From: Spirosoma telluris
GTDB taxonomy: Bacteria; Bacteroidota; Bacteroidia; Cytophagales; Spirosomataceae
Assembly (NCBI GenBank): GCA_003259005.1
Contig: QLII01000001.1
Location: forward strand, 682,001 to 746,000
Direction of reading: 5' to 3'
DNA: 64,000 nt
The position numbers and the translations under genes were made by a program. The notes under the pieces were generated by a model. That model was not told the DNA's origin, ran no database searches, and saw only the letters and a list, made by a program, of their open reading frames with translations. Of this stretch, positions 8,410-17,971 are shown piece after piece; position 1 is the stretch's first letter, and each line of letters starts with the position of its first letter.

Positions 8410-10690
8410 ATGAACCGAATTGTACGGGTCCTTTTACTAACAGGACTGGCCTTATGGAGTCTGAATGCCCAGGCACAAAGTGCGCGGCTACGAGCGGCTA
8501 ACAAGCAATTTGATAACCTCAGCTATGTCAGCGCAGTGCGGGCGTATGAAGAGTTTTTACGGGTCGACAAAAAGAAAGACCCTGCCGAAACTCGGGATGC
8601 GCTTATTAAACTAGGGTATAGCTATCGCAAATTGCAGGATACTCGCAACGCTGAGCGCGTGTATGGCGAACTGGTAAAATCGTATACCGACTTAGACAGC
8701 GAGGTATACCTTTATTATGCACAGTCGCTGGCGGCTAATGGTAAATACCGGGAGTCGCAGAAAATGTATAGCCAGTACGGTGAGAAACAGGGCCAGGATC
8801 TCCGTGGGCGTCGATTTACGGTCTCATACATGGATATGAGCCGGTTCTATCAGGACTCGTCTTCGTACCGATTATATAACCTGCCCATTAACTCCCGGCA
8901 AGCCGACTTCAGCCCGATGTATTACAAGGGTGGGATTGTATTTGTGTCGGCACGGGATGAATCGGGGGTGGTAAAACGGGTATTCAACTGGAACCAGACG
9001 CCTTTTCTGGACCTTTATTTTCACCCCGACACGAACCAGTTACGGGTTCCTGGAGCCGATTTGACCCGATCTGTTAATTCAGCGGTAGTAGGGGGTGGTA
9101 GTGACCCAAAAACGGCAGGTAATGAAGTGGTAGCCGATGCACAGCCTTTGTCGAAAGCTGAGATTTTTAGCCGTACGCTCAATACCAAATACCACGAGGG
9201 GCCGATGACCTTTACGAAAGATCAGAACTACATTGTCTTCACACGAAACAATACAAGCAAGGGAAAAGCGGGTAAAAGCTCCGATGGGGTAAAAAAATTG
9301 AAATTGTATTCTTCCGTGAATAAGAACGGCAAATGGGTCGATATTCAGGAAGTACCCTTCAATAGCAACGAATACTCAGTAGGCCACCCCGCTTTTTCGG
9401 CCGATAACACAAAAATGTATTTTGCATCGGATATGCCGGGCGGTTATGGGGGACAGATATCTACGTCGTTGAATTCAGTAATGGCCAGTGGGGACGCCCG
9501 TAAATATGGGCAAGGAAATCAATACGGAGGGTAATGAGATGTTCCCGTATGCTTCTGAAGGGGATGATCTCTACTTCTCTTCCGATGGACACGAAGGGTT
9601 AGGGGGACTGGATGTGTTCGTTGCCGAACTGAAAGATGGTATTGCCTACAAAGGCGTTCAGAATTTAGGGGCACCCATCAACTCCGAAAAAGATGATTTT
9701 GGCTTCATTACCGATAAAAACCGAACGACGGGTTTTGTCAGTAGCAACCGTAAAAAAGGGGTAAGCGACGATGATATCTACTCCTTCCGGCGTGCCTGTA
9801 AGCAACTGAACATTCTGGTGTATGATGCGAAAACCAATACGCCCCTCGAAAATGCCGATGTCCGTATCCTGCGGAATGGCATTAACCAGGATCTTCGTTT
9901 GACCAATGCACAGGGACGCACCGATTTATGTGTTGACTCGAATACCGAATACGAATTCAAGGCCATTAAAGAGGGCTACGCCATGAACAGTGTTCGCTTT
10001 TCAACCCTGACCCAATCGACAAAGCCGGTCATGAACGTGTCGATTTACCTTGAAAAATCGGAGAATACGTTGGTGAAAGGGGTAATAAAAACAGAGGTGA
10101 ATCAAAAGCCTGCAACCGGCGTGAAAGTGACGCTTCGCAACGAAAAAGACAAATCGGAACAAACCGTAACCACCGGTCCTGATGGTGGCTATGAGTTCGA
10201 TGTGAAACCGAATGCACCTTATACAATTACGGCTCAGAAAGATCGCTATGCTACTAAAAAAGCGCAGTATAGCAAAACGAAGCGTAAGACGAAGGTTGTT
10301 ACCGATTCGTTGGGTTTATACGGCGTTGGGGATGTTTTTCAGCTCAAGAATATCTATTACGATCTGAATAAGTTCTTTATTCGGGCTGATGCCGCACATG
10401 AACTCGACCATGTACTGGAGATCCTGAAAGAATATCCGCAAATGCAGATCGAACTTCGGTCGCATACCGATGCCCGCGCTACCGATACCTATAACATTCG
10501 ACTATCGGAGAGTCGTGCACGGGCTGCTATGGACTATCTGGTAGCACGGGGCATTCCTGCCAGTCGTTTAGTAGCGCGCGGTTATGGCGAATCGGAAATT
10601 CTAAACGGTTGCGTCGATGGCGTAAACTGTACGGAAAGTGAACACCAGCAAAATCGCCGGACTGAATTTAAGGTGTTAGCTGTTCAGTAG
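8410..10690 (+). CDS. PorE-like OmpA-family protein (TPR, PD40 propeller, CRD, OmpA), two frame breaks
   Basis: Large envelope protein with the domain order of PorE, a type IX secretion component that binds peptidoglycan. A signal peptide ends at LNAQAQ; N-terminal TPR-like repeats follow (about 25-130), then PD40/WD40 propeller repeats (FSPMYYKGGIVFVSAR, YFASDMPGGYGG, YFSSDGHEGLGGLDVF). After these come two carboxypeptidase-regulatory-like beta domains (NTPLENADVRILRNG, TGVKVTLRN) and an OmpA domain with YYDLNKFFIRADAAHELD and ELRSHTDARATDTYN. The frame breaks at the G run 9448-9452 and again at 9500. One G at each restores GGTDIYVVEFSNGQWGRPVN. About 760 residues repaired. PorE itself is a lipoprotein, but this copy has no lipobox Cys, so another OmpA/PD40 paralogue is possible. 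Confidence 0.8.
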
Positions 10691-10695
10691 GTATA

Positions 10696-10776
10696 AAGAG
10701 GTAAATGATAAAGCAGTAAGTGGCTGACGCAAGAATAGTACGCGTCAGCTACTTACTGCTTTATCATTTACCTCTT
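10696..10776. terminator. Long inverted repeat between convergent genes (35-nt arms)
   Basis: Arms at 10696-10730 and 10742-10776 match at 34 of 35 positions (the exception is a G-T wobble), with an 11-nt loop. It fills the gap between the convergent porE-like and small-protein genes, so it is placed to end transcription from both sides. There is no U tract. The word GGTAAATGATAAAGCAGTAAG is not seen elsewhere in the window. Confidence 0.75.
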
Positions 10777-10781
10777 ACCAC

Positions 10782-10967
10782 TTAAGACTGTTTAACATGC
10801 TTCTTATGCACCGCTGAAGTCGTGGTTTTAGACTTCGTGGCCGGGGTGGTGGTTTTCTTCACCGTCATTGTTTTTGATACAGGTTTGTCTTGCGAAGGCG
10901 TATTGGCAAACGAGATATTGACGCAGAGAGCGGCTACCGCAAGGGTGGCCAATATTGACTTTTTCAT
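10782..10967 (-). CDS. Small secreted Lys/Thr-rich protein
   Basis: 61 residues. Signal peptide MKKSILATLAVAALCVNISFA with a likely cut after SFA; the mature part of about 40 residues is almost all Thr, Lys, Ser, Val and Pro and ends HKKHVKQS. No family recognised. The clean start, the signal peptide and the hairpin right after its stop support a real gene. It could be a periplasmic basic peptide; no function is inferred. Confidence 0.6.
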   Translation of the reverse strand: MKKSILATLAVAALCVNISFANTPSQDKPVSKTMTVKKTTTPATKSKTTTSAVHKKHVKQS

Positions 10968-11076
10968 GTGATTAAGAATGGTTTTTAAGTGAACAAAATC
11001 GCCCTTCTGACGAGCTTGCTGAATGAAAGGTCGGCGCGTCGTATGAAGTGATGATGAATAATAACTTAAAAGAGGG

Positions 11077-11588
11077 TTAAACTGTTATCACGCGAACTGT
11101 AACCGTCAACTGTCCTATGTGCCGCATAGTGTGTTCGGCAGCGTGGGTCAGTAAACCAATCACGGTGGAGGGTAGTTGGGCCCTTCCCACTCCGCGTACT
11201 TCAGTCAGCGTTTGCTCATCGGTGCTACGAAGTTGAGCAATGGCTTTTTCAACTTGTTCATTAAACGTGTTCACTAACTCCTGAGCGGAAAGTGACGTTT
11301 CATCTGGTTTCCCTTCTGATGCTAAGGCCGCCAACTGGTTGGGTGAAAGAACTTCCCCACGCGCATACGTAAAGAGCCGATCTAACACGCCCGTTAAGTG
11401 CTGTAAATGAAAACCGACAGACGCTACGTTTGCTGGACGTTCCCAAAGTAAGTGTGCTGGAAAATCCTGCATAAGTGCGCTCACTTCTTCACGGGTCTGT
11501 AAAAGTGCGTGCGCTATGGGTTGAACGAGGGGGGCACATCAGACAGAGGGCCACGCAGCCAGACTTCGCGGGAATTGATAGGAGGCAT
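11077..11588 (-). CDS. DinB-superfamily protein, frame broken in the G run 11529-11534
   Basis: Four-helix-bundle DinB-like putative metal-dependent enzyme, related to thiol-transferases; substrate unknown. The visible long frame starts internally. Upstream in another frame, the ATG at 11586-11588 gives MPPINSREVWLRGPLSDVPP, and adding one C to the run (C6 to C7 on the coding strand) joins it as LVQPIAHALLQTREEVSALM. The His ligand segments are VGFHLQHLTG and THAAEHTMRHIGQL, as expected for DinB_2. Repaired length is about 171 residues. The stop of the upstream SDR gene is 9 bp away, so they are probably co-transcribed. Confidence 0.8.
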
Positions 11589-11597
11589 ATAAATGTA

Positions 11598-12385
11598 TTA
11601 AATTACCGTACCACCATCAGCATAAAACAAACTGCCCGTACTATACGATGAGGCATCAGAGGCCAGAAAAAGAGCCAACGGGCTGATTTCATCCGTTGTA
11701 CCCATGCGGGCAATCGGGATGCGTTTCGTAAAATGATCCAGCATTTTCTCATCCTGCCAGAGCGCCTGACTGAATTTGGTTTTAATCAGGCCGGGGCAAA
11801 TGGCATTTACACGGATACCGTCTGCACCCCATTCTTTAGCCAGCACTTTGGTAAGCATATTCAAGGAGGCTTTACTAACGCTGTATATGCCCAAACCAGG
11901 ATCGGGCGTGTGTCCGGCAATACTGCTGATCATGATAATGCTGCCACCACCCGCGCTTTCATACTGGGGTAGCAAAGCTTACTCAGCTCAAACGGAGCCT
12001 TCACATTCGCCTGCATGATTTTATCGAAAGCAGTGCCGTCGCAGTCGAGCGAGGGGCCGAAAACGGGGTTTGACGCTGCATTGTTGACCAGGATATCAAT
12101 GCCGCCGTAGGTGGCTATGGTCTTATCGACTAACTGTTGAAGCTGCGCCATATCGCCTACATGAGCGGCAATCCCTGTTGCTTCTCCACCTTGCGCCTTG
12201 ATGTCGTTGGCGAGGGCGTCGCAGGCATCCTGTTTACGACTATTGATGACAACCTTGGCGCCAAAACGGGCAAACACGCGTGCCATATCTTCGCCAATTC
12301 CTTTGCTGGCTCCGGTAATAATGGCTACTTTTCCAGTAAGGTCAAAAAAGGATTTTTCGGTAGGGAGTAGGAGGGAGTTTTCCAT
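11598..12385 (-). CDS. Short-chain dehydrogenase/reductase (SDR), frame broken near 11951
   Basis: NAD(P)-dependent classical SDR; substrate unknown. The N-terminal Rossmann motif TGASKGIG lies at about residues 25-32, NNAASN near 97, and the catalytic set ISSIAG...Y-SVSK is present (Tyr-x3-Lys in GIYSVSKASL). The frame breaks at the C run 11950-11952. One more base joins CYPSMKAR to GGGSIIMISS. Total about 262 residues, normal length. The C-terminal ending YSTGSLFYADGGTVI is typical. Followed 9 bp later by the DinB gene. Confidence 0.88.
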
Positions 12386-12394
12386 TGTAGATAA

Positions 12395-12486
12395 ATCGTT
12401 TGAGGTTCGTAGTTTGAGGTTTGAAGTTAGTCAATAGGTGAGTTACTGATGTGCCAGCTGACGTCAAACTACGAACCTCAAACGAT
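12395..12486. repeat. Inverted repeat, GTTTGAGGTTCGTAG family
   Basis: Perfect 23-bp arms at 12395-12417 and 12464-12486 separated by 46 nt, in the gap between the ATP-grasp-like gene's stop and the SDR start, both minus strand. The words GTTTGAGGTT and GACGTCAAAC recur in the palindromes at 23494 and 24448. Confidence 0.8.
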
Positions 12487-12489
12487 CTT

Positions 12490-13686
12490 TTACTTTTCAA
12501 AGAAGCAGACTGAACCACCGACCCAGTCTTTATTTTTATTAAAATTTACCCCAATCATTTCACCCCGACTCAGTCGGCTGAGGTTCGTAAGCAGGGTAGG
12601 ACTTGCATCACCTTTCGGCCAGATAAACAGCATCCGGATCTCACATTTTACTAACCCATCCGGCGACTGAATCACAGGCTCGTATTTTACCTTCCGCTGT
12701 AGCAAATAACCATCACGCTGATCGGCCGGAATGGCATCAAGGTCTGCGCTGGTGATGTTTAGTTTAACGCCACTACCTGCAAAGGAGAACAACGGTTTCA
12801 GAACGTAATTGTCTAAAACAGCAGGGTACTCGCTCAGATCGGAGAGGTAATAACTGGCCGGAATGTACGGGCTTTTCAGCAGGGGAAGCGTGTATTTGCT
12901 GATCCGGAAAAACCAATTCGGATGCCCAACCCATTCAACATCCACATCGTCGGTGAGGTGAAAATCGGACTTTAAATCCGGGAAATTTTGTAAGTCATCG
13001 AAAATCAGTCGGTTATAAATTCGCCTGATGCGAACTTGCCGACCCTCTTTTTCGTAAAACAACGAACGACCTTCTTTTTTGATTTTAGTCAGGCAAACAG
13101 GGGCAACACCCAATGCCTGTTCTGTCAGGACAAAGTCAATGCGTGTTTTTTGCTTTTCAGGATAGATTTCCAGCAAAATGACTTCTTCTGGCTGGCAATC
13201 GCCCACAATCATTTGCCGAAGCCGCTCCAGATATTCGGCATTCGTATCGACATTGAATAAATGCGAGAGATTGTCGGGAATTGGGTAGGTTGTACGAAAT
13301 AGATTCGCTACGTAAGGCTGAAATCCATAAAGTGATGGAAAGCCTTGTAGTTCAATTAGTTGTGGGGTTAATTCTCCACTATCGTCTTTGCATACCGCAA
13401 AATCTACGGCCAGAAACTGCGTATGTGCATCTTCATTCGGTACGTTCTGTCCGGCTGGAATCGCCTTCTCAGTCAGCTTCTTGAAATCGTCGTGGGTTAG
13501 CACACTGACAATATCATCGCAGGCTTGCAGAAGCTTGTCTGTCAAGACTTTCGGAACAAAAACGGGCGTTTCAGCTACACGAAAATCCAGTTGACCGGGT
13601 AGATCAGCGTTTATTTTATCCAAAAAAGCCCGGTATCGTTCCGGGCTAAAAGCTTGGTTGTAAGTTTGGCGAACGGACTGTATCAT
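12490..13686 (-). CDS. ATP-grasp-like ligase of a YbdK/amidotransferase operon
   Basis: 398 residues, cytoplasmic, no signal. The C-terminal half has ATP-grasp features: YVLKPLFSFAGSGVKL (nucleotide-binding Lys plus glycine loop, about 293-308), GYLLQRKV and CEIRMLFIW. The N-terminal part has QFLAVDFAVCKDD and PQLIELQGFPSLYGFQ, which look like the substrate-binding half of ATP-grasp peptide ligases. It is encoded 18 bp after the glutamine amidotransferase gene and downstream of a GCS2-type ligase. I infer that it makes an amide or peptide bond on a small molecule together with these partners. Exact family and substrate not known to me. Confidence 0.65.
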   Translation of the reverse strand: MIQSVRQTYNQAFSPERYRAFLDKINADLPGQLDFRVAETPVFVPKVLTDKLLQACDDIVSVLTHDDFKKLTEKAIPAGQNVPNEDAHTQFLAVDFAVCKDDSGELTPQLIELQGFPSLYGFQPYVANLFRTTYPIPDNLSHLFNVDTNAEYLERLRQMIVGDCQPEEVILLEIYPEKQKTRIDFVLTEQALGVAPVCLTKIKKEGRSLFYEKEGRQVRIRRIYNRLIFDDLQNFPDLKSDFHLTDDVDVEWVGHPNWFFRISKYTLPLLKSPYIPASYYLSDLSEYPAVLDNYVLKPLFSFAGSGVKLNITSADLDAIPADQRDGYLLQRKVKYEPVIQSPDGLVKCEIRMLFIWPKGDASPTLLTNLSRLSRGEMIGVNFNKNKDWVGGSVCFFEK

Positions 13687-13704
13687 AAATTTCGTAGGAC
13701 AGGA

Positions 13705-14541
13705 TTAATTCTGTTCTATAAACTGTTCGGACAGGTCTAATGCCTGAATGGCCTGGGTTAAGAAGCCTGGCAGAATAACCGACTCTGTCAACGCAATTTT
13801 TTCCGGGTCCTGCAAATAAGCGACCATGTCATTGTACTTCTCCTGCCCGAAATTCGAGATGATATGGTTGCGCTTTTCGTCCTGTAGAAAATACCGAAGC
13901 ATCCCTTCATTATCCGCTTCGGGGTGAAATTGAGTGCCAATCATTTCGGGTGAAAACCGAATCGCCATCACTGCCCGGTCGAGCAGTACATGAGGCCGGA
14001 TTTTTTCCAGACATAAAATAGTGGCTCCCATATCGTCCAGGCGATCGGCATTGGGTTCGGTAATCTGATAATCCCGTGAGTCAACCGCAAAGAATGGATC
14101 AGGTAGGCCATCGAACAGCGATTCTACACCACCCTCATCGGTTTTATGAACGGGGAAAATACCAAATGACGTTGACCGGCGCCGACTCAGTAAGCCGAGT
14201 TCGAGGTGACGAACAACTAATTGAAACGAGTGGCAAATGAGAAAGACAAATTTCTTGCGATCGTTCTGTTTATTCCAATCGATTAGCTGATCGATCAGAT
14301 CAAAGAAACGAGCTTCCCATTCCTCCGATGAGGCCAGTGGACTCCCCGGTCCACCTGATGAAATATAGATGTCGTAGTCTAAATCAGGAATTTCGTTTTT
14401 TGACCGAACATCGAAAACGTCATAACTAAGTTCATCCTGGGTATTACCCTGCATGTTCCGAATCTGATGCAGAATACAACGCATACCTTCATTGGCGTGG
14501 TTGTTATTCATGTCCAGAACGGCGATTTTAACTAAATTCAT
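13705..14541 (-). CDS. Class I glutamine amidotransferase domain protein
   Basis: 278 residues with a class I GATase fold: SSGGPGSPLA at about 61-70, the nucleophile region FVFLICHSFQLV (Cys near 103, reading CHS rather than the usual CxG) and the His-Glu pair in GTQFHPEAD (about 203-211). Such domains release ammonia from glutamine for a partner synthetase. No synthetase domain is fused. The flanking genes (YbdK-like ligase upstream by 51 bp, ATP-grasp-like ligase downstream by 18 bp) are the likely partners. An additional C-terminal helical part of about 60 residues ends SEQFIEQN. Confidence 0.85.
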   Translation of the reverse strand: MNLVKIAVLDMNNNHANEGMRCILHQIRNMQGNTQDELSYDVFDVRSKNEIPDLDYDIYISSGGPGSPLASSEEWEARFFDLIDQLIDWNKQNDRKKFVFLICHSFQLVVRHLELGLLSRRRSTSFGIFPVHKTDEGGVESLFDGLPDPFFAVDSRDYQITEPNADRLDDMGATILCLEKIRPHVLLDRAVMAIRFSPEMIGTQFHPEADNEGMLRYFLQDEKRNHIISNFGQEKYNDMVAYLQDPEKIALTESVILPGFLTQAIQALDLSEQFIEQN

Positions 14542-14592
14542 AGGTTGTATGTTACGGCTAATTGTTGATGATAGTCGTTGAGGAAATAACTG

Positions 14593-15690
14593 TCAGACAC
14601 CGAAAGAAGTTTCTTCAATAATGTAATCCATGACGCGCTTGAAGTCATTGGTCTCCTGGAATACAGCCAGTTGGCGATCGGCTCCGGTACCCATTTCGAG
14701 GATTTTGAGTACGTAATTGCACTCTTCACGACTACCCAATTCATCCACAACATCGTCGATAAAATTTAGTAATTCGTGTATGAGCTGGTGGGTTGGCACC
14801 TCTTCCTGCTTGCCAAAGTCGATAAGTTTTCCTTCGATACCATAGCGAGCCGCCCGCCATTTGTTTTCGTTAATCAGGATGCGCCGGTAGGGTCGGAAGT
14901 TCAGATTTTGTTTATGCAGCTTATAGATTTTGGCCACCAGTGCCTGCATAATAGCCGCTAAACAAATGGTTTCATCAATACGCATGGGCACATCACAGAT
15001 GCGGAATTCGATGGTATCGAAGAAAGGATGTAGACGAATATCCCACCAGATTTTTTTGCCGTTATCGATACAGCCGGTCTTTATGAGCAGGTTGATATAC
15101 TCGTCGTATTCAGCCGCCGAAGAGAAAAAATCAGGAATACCCGTCCGGGGAAATTTGTCGAACACCTTCGAGCGGTACGATTTGAATCCTGTATTTCGTC
15201 CCCGCCAGAAGGGTGAATTGGTAGAGAGTGCGTAAATATGGGGTAAAAAGTAGCGAACGGCGTTCATAATCTGAATGCCTTCATTTCGATTTTCAATGCC
15301 GACGTGGACGTGCAAACCGAAAATAAGGTTCGATCGTGCTACATCGCGCATTTCTTCAATGAGCCGATCGTAGCGTTCGTTGGGGGTAATGAGCTGCTCC
15401 TGCCAGTCCGAAAAGGGGTGTGTTCCGGCAGCGGCAATCTTAAGATTTTGTTTTTCGGCCAGTTCAATAATCATCTTGCGGAGGTAGGTTACCTCCTGGC
15501 GGGCCTCCTGAATATTGGTGCAGATATTGGTGCCTACTTCGACCACCGCCTGGTGCATTTCGGCCTTTACGCGCTCCTGGAGAACTATTTGACCACCATC
15601 AACAATCTTCGACATATGCGAACGCAACTCGCCGGTGTTAGGGTCAATCGTCTGAAATTCTTCTTCAATTCCGAGGGTGAATACGGGCAT
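14593..15690 (-). CDS. Carboxylate-amine ligase, YbdK/GCS2 family
   Basis: 365 residues, normal for the YbdK-type glutamate-cysteine ligase 2 family, which joins a carboxylate (often glutamate) to an amine using ATP. It starts FTLGIEEEFQTIDP, the family signature with the metal-binding Glu residues, and has HVHVGIENR near 125 and EFRICDVPMR near 231. E. coli YbdK has weak ligase activity in vitro and its real substrate is unclear. It leads a three-gene minus-strand operon with an amidotransferase and an ATP-grasp-like protein, arguing for a dedicated small-molecule pathway rather than glutathione synthesis. Confidence 0.88.
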   Translation of the reverse strand: MPVFTLGIEEEFQTIDPNTGELRSHMSKIVDGGQIVLQERVKAEMHQAVVEVGTNICTNIQEARQEVTYLRKMIIELAEKQNLKIAAAGTHPFSDWQEQLITPNERYDRLIEEMRDVARSNLIFGLHVHVGIENRNEGIQIMNAVRYFLPHIYALSTNSPFWRGRNTGFKSYRSKVFDKFPRTGIPDFFSSAAEYDEYINLLIKTGCIDNGKKIWWDIRLHPFFDTIEFRICDVPMRIDETICLAAIMQALVAKIYKLHKQNLNFRPYRRILINENKWRAARYGIEGKLIDFGKQEEVPTHQLIHELLNFIDDVVDELGSREECNYVLKILEMGTGADRQLAVFQETNDFKRVMDYIIEETSFGV

Positions 15691-15868
15691 TAGTGTCGGG
15701 GGTTAGAAAAATGCAGTTTCGTATAAGTTGAGAAACGAAGAGGTAAGATAGTAGTTTTTCGATTTGCTCACTATGGACAGCCGCGACAATTCATTTTTTT
15801 TGTTAACCAATCATGAACACTAACGATCTACGGATAATGTCTTCAACATAATGAAGTCAGCTTCGGCA

Positions 15869-16335
15869 TCAGAGAATAGGAATGAGTTTAAACGTTCGAT
15901 CAAGCGCATACCGCATGGTATCTGCTGTCTTTACAGTACCCATCGTTGCACTGAGATAGGTTTTAGAATAATAATAGACTTGTGGGTCCTGCCACCTGTT
16001 GGCAATCTGGAGAGTCGTGAGTGAGTCTAGTTTAGCATAGTAGTTAATTGAATCCAGGTCTGCTTTTGCAGCATTGCCAGAAGCAGTATAACGCTGTGAA
16101 AAATAAGTGATCTTCTTGTTGTAGCTTTCCTTACTAAGCGTATCCAACCGACCCGCTCCAACCAATGAAAAGTCCGTTGTTTTTAACGCATGGATAGTCA
16201 GGTCTTTGTTTGCTTTCGACGCTGACTTTTCGAGATAATTGCGTATGCTGTCGTCAATTTTGCCGCAAATCTTCTCTTTGCTAGGGGCGCAGGCAAACAC
16301 TAAAAGAAGAAAACAAAGGGGGAAATGTGTTTCAT
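15869..16335 (-). CDS. Small lipoprotein of unknown function, frame broken at 16318-16322
   Basis: About 155 residues after repair. The ATG at 16333-16335 opens MKHISP; one more C in the run joins it to LCFLLLVFACAPSKEK, a lipoprotein signal with lipobox VFAC. Without repair only a GTG at 16300, inside the lipobox, is available. The mature part is soluble (ICGKIDDSIRNYLEKS, YYYSKTYLSATMGTVKT) and matches no family I recognise. It is divergent from the sigma-factor operon, 270 bp away. Confidence 0.65.
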
Positions 16336-16607
16336 TGTCGATGTTTTTACCGCGAAACCGTCCGCAGGTCAGGCAAATTACTCCTTTGTTTCTGGAATTA
16401 AGCTACCCAGTCGAAAAGGTAGTCGCGTTTTCAGGTGTTGGATAAAAACCGATCATCTATTCTCTCGACCTTCTGTTACTTTAGTACGCATAATGGCAGA
16501 CAGTTTTGCACTTATTCGATTTGGACTGGGTTTCACTGGCAATGCCAACCGGGTTTAATTACATGGCAACTCTACTCCCAACTCATACCGAATCCAAGTC
16601 TATCAGG

Positions 16608-17159
16608 ATGGCTGACCCGCCTAAACGCAATATCATCGAAACTGTTAAGCAGTACGGGAATCGGCTGTCGCGCTTTATTCGTGGGCAGGTGAAATCCGAC
16701 GAGGATGCTGAAGATATTTTGCAGGATGTCTGGTACCAACTGAGCAAAGTGGTTGATCTCGATGGAATCGAAAGCATCAGTGGTTGGTTGTTTCAGGTAG
16801 CCCGCAATCGTATCACGGATACCTACCGGAAGAAAAAAGAAGATCCTTTGTCCGATTTGATGATGGAGGATGAGGAAGGCGATGTTAGCTTTCGGGAAAT
16901 TCTGCTGGCTGATGCGCAAACACCCGAAGATCAGTTTTTTAAGGATATTTTCTGGGACGAACTGATGCGGGCGTTGGATGAATTACCCGAAAATCAGCGG
17001 AGCGTATTTATGCAGAATGAACTGGAAGATCGCACCTTGCAGGAAATTGCCGATCAGTCCGGCGAAAATCTGAAAACCATAATTTCGCGGAAACGATATG
17101 CTGTGCAGCATTTACGTAAGCGGCTGCAATCCCTTTACAACGAACTCAATAACCTGTAA
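16608..17159 (+). CDS. ECF-type RNA polymerase sigma factor
   Basis: 183 residues with the two sigma regions of ECF factors: region 2 (QYGNRLSRFIRGQVKSDEDA, DILQDVWYQL, SGWLFQVARNRITDTYRKKK) and region 4 (ELPENQRSVFMQNELEDRTLQEIADQSG, then TIISRKRYAVQHLRKRL). The DEDAEDILQDVW segment is the usual core-binding stretch. An ORF extends upstream to 16506, but the ATG at 16608 starts where the family does. No anti-sigma factor of a known type follows; instead three tiny exported or membrane proteins come next, the first 4 bp after the stop. Confidence 0.92.
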   Translation: MADPPKRNIIETVKQYGNRLSRFIRGQVKSDEDAEDILQDVWYQLSKVVDLDGIESISGWLFQVARNRITDTYRKKKEDPLSDLMMEDEEGDVSFREILLADAQTPEDQFFKDIFWDELMRALDELPENQRSVFMQNELEDRTLQEIADQSGENLKTIISRKRYAVQHLRKRLQSLYNELNNL

Positions 17160-17163
17160 GACA

Positions 17164-17491
17164 ATGAGAAATTACGCTGGCCGAAGACGGATACGATTCT
17201 TTTTTCCGCTATTCATTCTGATGGCTTTGTTTGCCTTTTCGTTTGTGGTCTATTGGCTCTGGAACCGGGTTTTAGTAGCGGTAGTGCCGGTGAAAGCCGT
17301 CACCTATTGGCAGGCAATGGGGTTATTGATTTTAAGCCGGATATTGTTGGGCGGATTTAAAGGCGGCCCACCCGGCGGACGCTCATTTGAGGGGGGGCGC
17401 GCCCTGGCGCGAAAAGTGGCGTCAAATGAGCGAGGAAGATCGAGCGAAATTCAAAAATGAATGGCGACGGCGTGGCGAAGACCGGTCATAG
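17164..17491 (+). CDS. Small single-pass membrane protein, frame broken in a G7 run
   Basis: Begins 4 bp after the sigma factor stop (ATG at 17164). A basic start MRNYAGRRRIRFFF leads into a hydrophobic segment (PLFILMALFAFSFVVYWLW) and a second weaker one (MGLLILSRILLGGF), then a Gly/Pro linker. At the G run 17391-17397 the frame must shift (one fewer or two more bases) to read PWREKWRQMSEEDRAKFKNEW and end GEDRS at 17489-17491. The restored tail is charged and helical. The MSEEDRAKFK segment resembles MSDDEYNQFK in the next gene, so the two are probably related in role. Confidence 0.6.
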
Positions 17492-17524
17492 ATTTCGCCA
17501 TATTCGCCATATAGGTATAGGTAT

Positions 17525-17558
17525 AAAACCTCACCAGCTGTTTTGGTGAGGTTTTTTT
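17525..17558 (+). terminator. Rho-independent terminator
   Basis: A 10-bp stem (AAACCTCACC at 17526-17535 with its complement at 17545-17554, loop 9) runs straight into a T7 tract. It follows the first small gene after the sigma factor. It may partly end transcription within the run, with the two later small genes served by read-through or their own promoter. Confidence 0.8.
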
Positions 17559-17627
17559 ATGGGTTTAAAGTAATTTCTTCTCTGCTCCGTCATCCTTGGT
17601 AGAACAACAATTAACTAAACAACGACA

Positions 17628-17958
17628 ATGAACAATAACCTTTTAAGATCAATTGCCGCCGGTTTGTTACTGGGGTAGCTTTATTCATCATGCCGTTCTT
17701 TCTAATTCGGCTAGTGTTTTTCTTCCTGATCGTCGGGGCTTTGTTCCGGCTCTTTGGGGCGGACGTTTCAGAAGGGGTGGATGGAGGCAAGGGCGGGGCT
17801 ATGGCTACATGCCTGCTTTTGCCGACCGGATTCGTCACATGAGTGACGACGAATATAATCAGTTCAAACAGCGTTTCGAGCAAGGTGGCCGTTGCAGTGA
17901 CTATGCTAGTCAGAAAGCACCCGAAAGTCCGACGAATGAAACGCCTACCAATGTATAA
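17628..17958 (+). CDS. Small membrane protein with charged C-terminal helix, two frame breaks
   Basis: ATG at 17628. MNNNLLRSIAAGLLLG stops at TAG unless one G is added to the run 17672-17675, after which the frame gives VALFIMPFFLIRLVFFFLIV, a membrane segment. A second added G at 17756-17759 joins GALFRLFGGGRFRRGG to GYGYMPAFADRIRHMSDDEY and NQFKQRFEQGG. The resulting 110-residue protein has one or two membrane helices, a Gly/Arg linker and a short amphipathic helix like that in the preceding gene. No family recognised. Two breaks in 90 bp could mean a real pseudogene, but the pattern matches the window-wide G-run losses. Confidence 0.55.
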
Positions 17959-17971
17959 CCAACATAAACTA

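Noticed and set aside
1080..17398. Many frame breaks fall next to multiples of ten or sixty, suggesting a formatting artefact
   Set aside because: Several breaks (17672-17675, 17756-17759, 50432-50434, 32614-32618) are clearly off such boundaries. Long runs cover a boundary by chance, so the G/C-run explanation is better.
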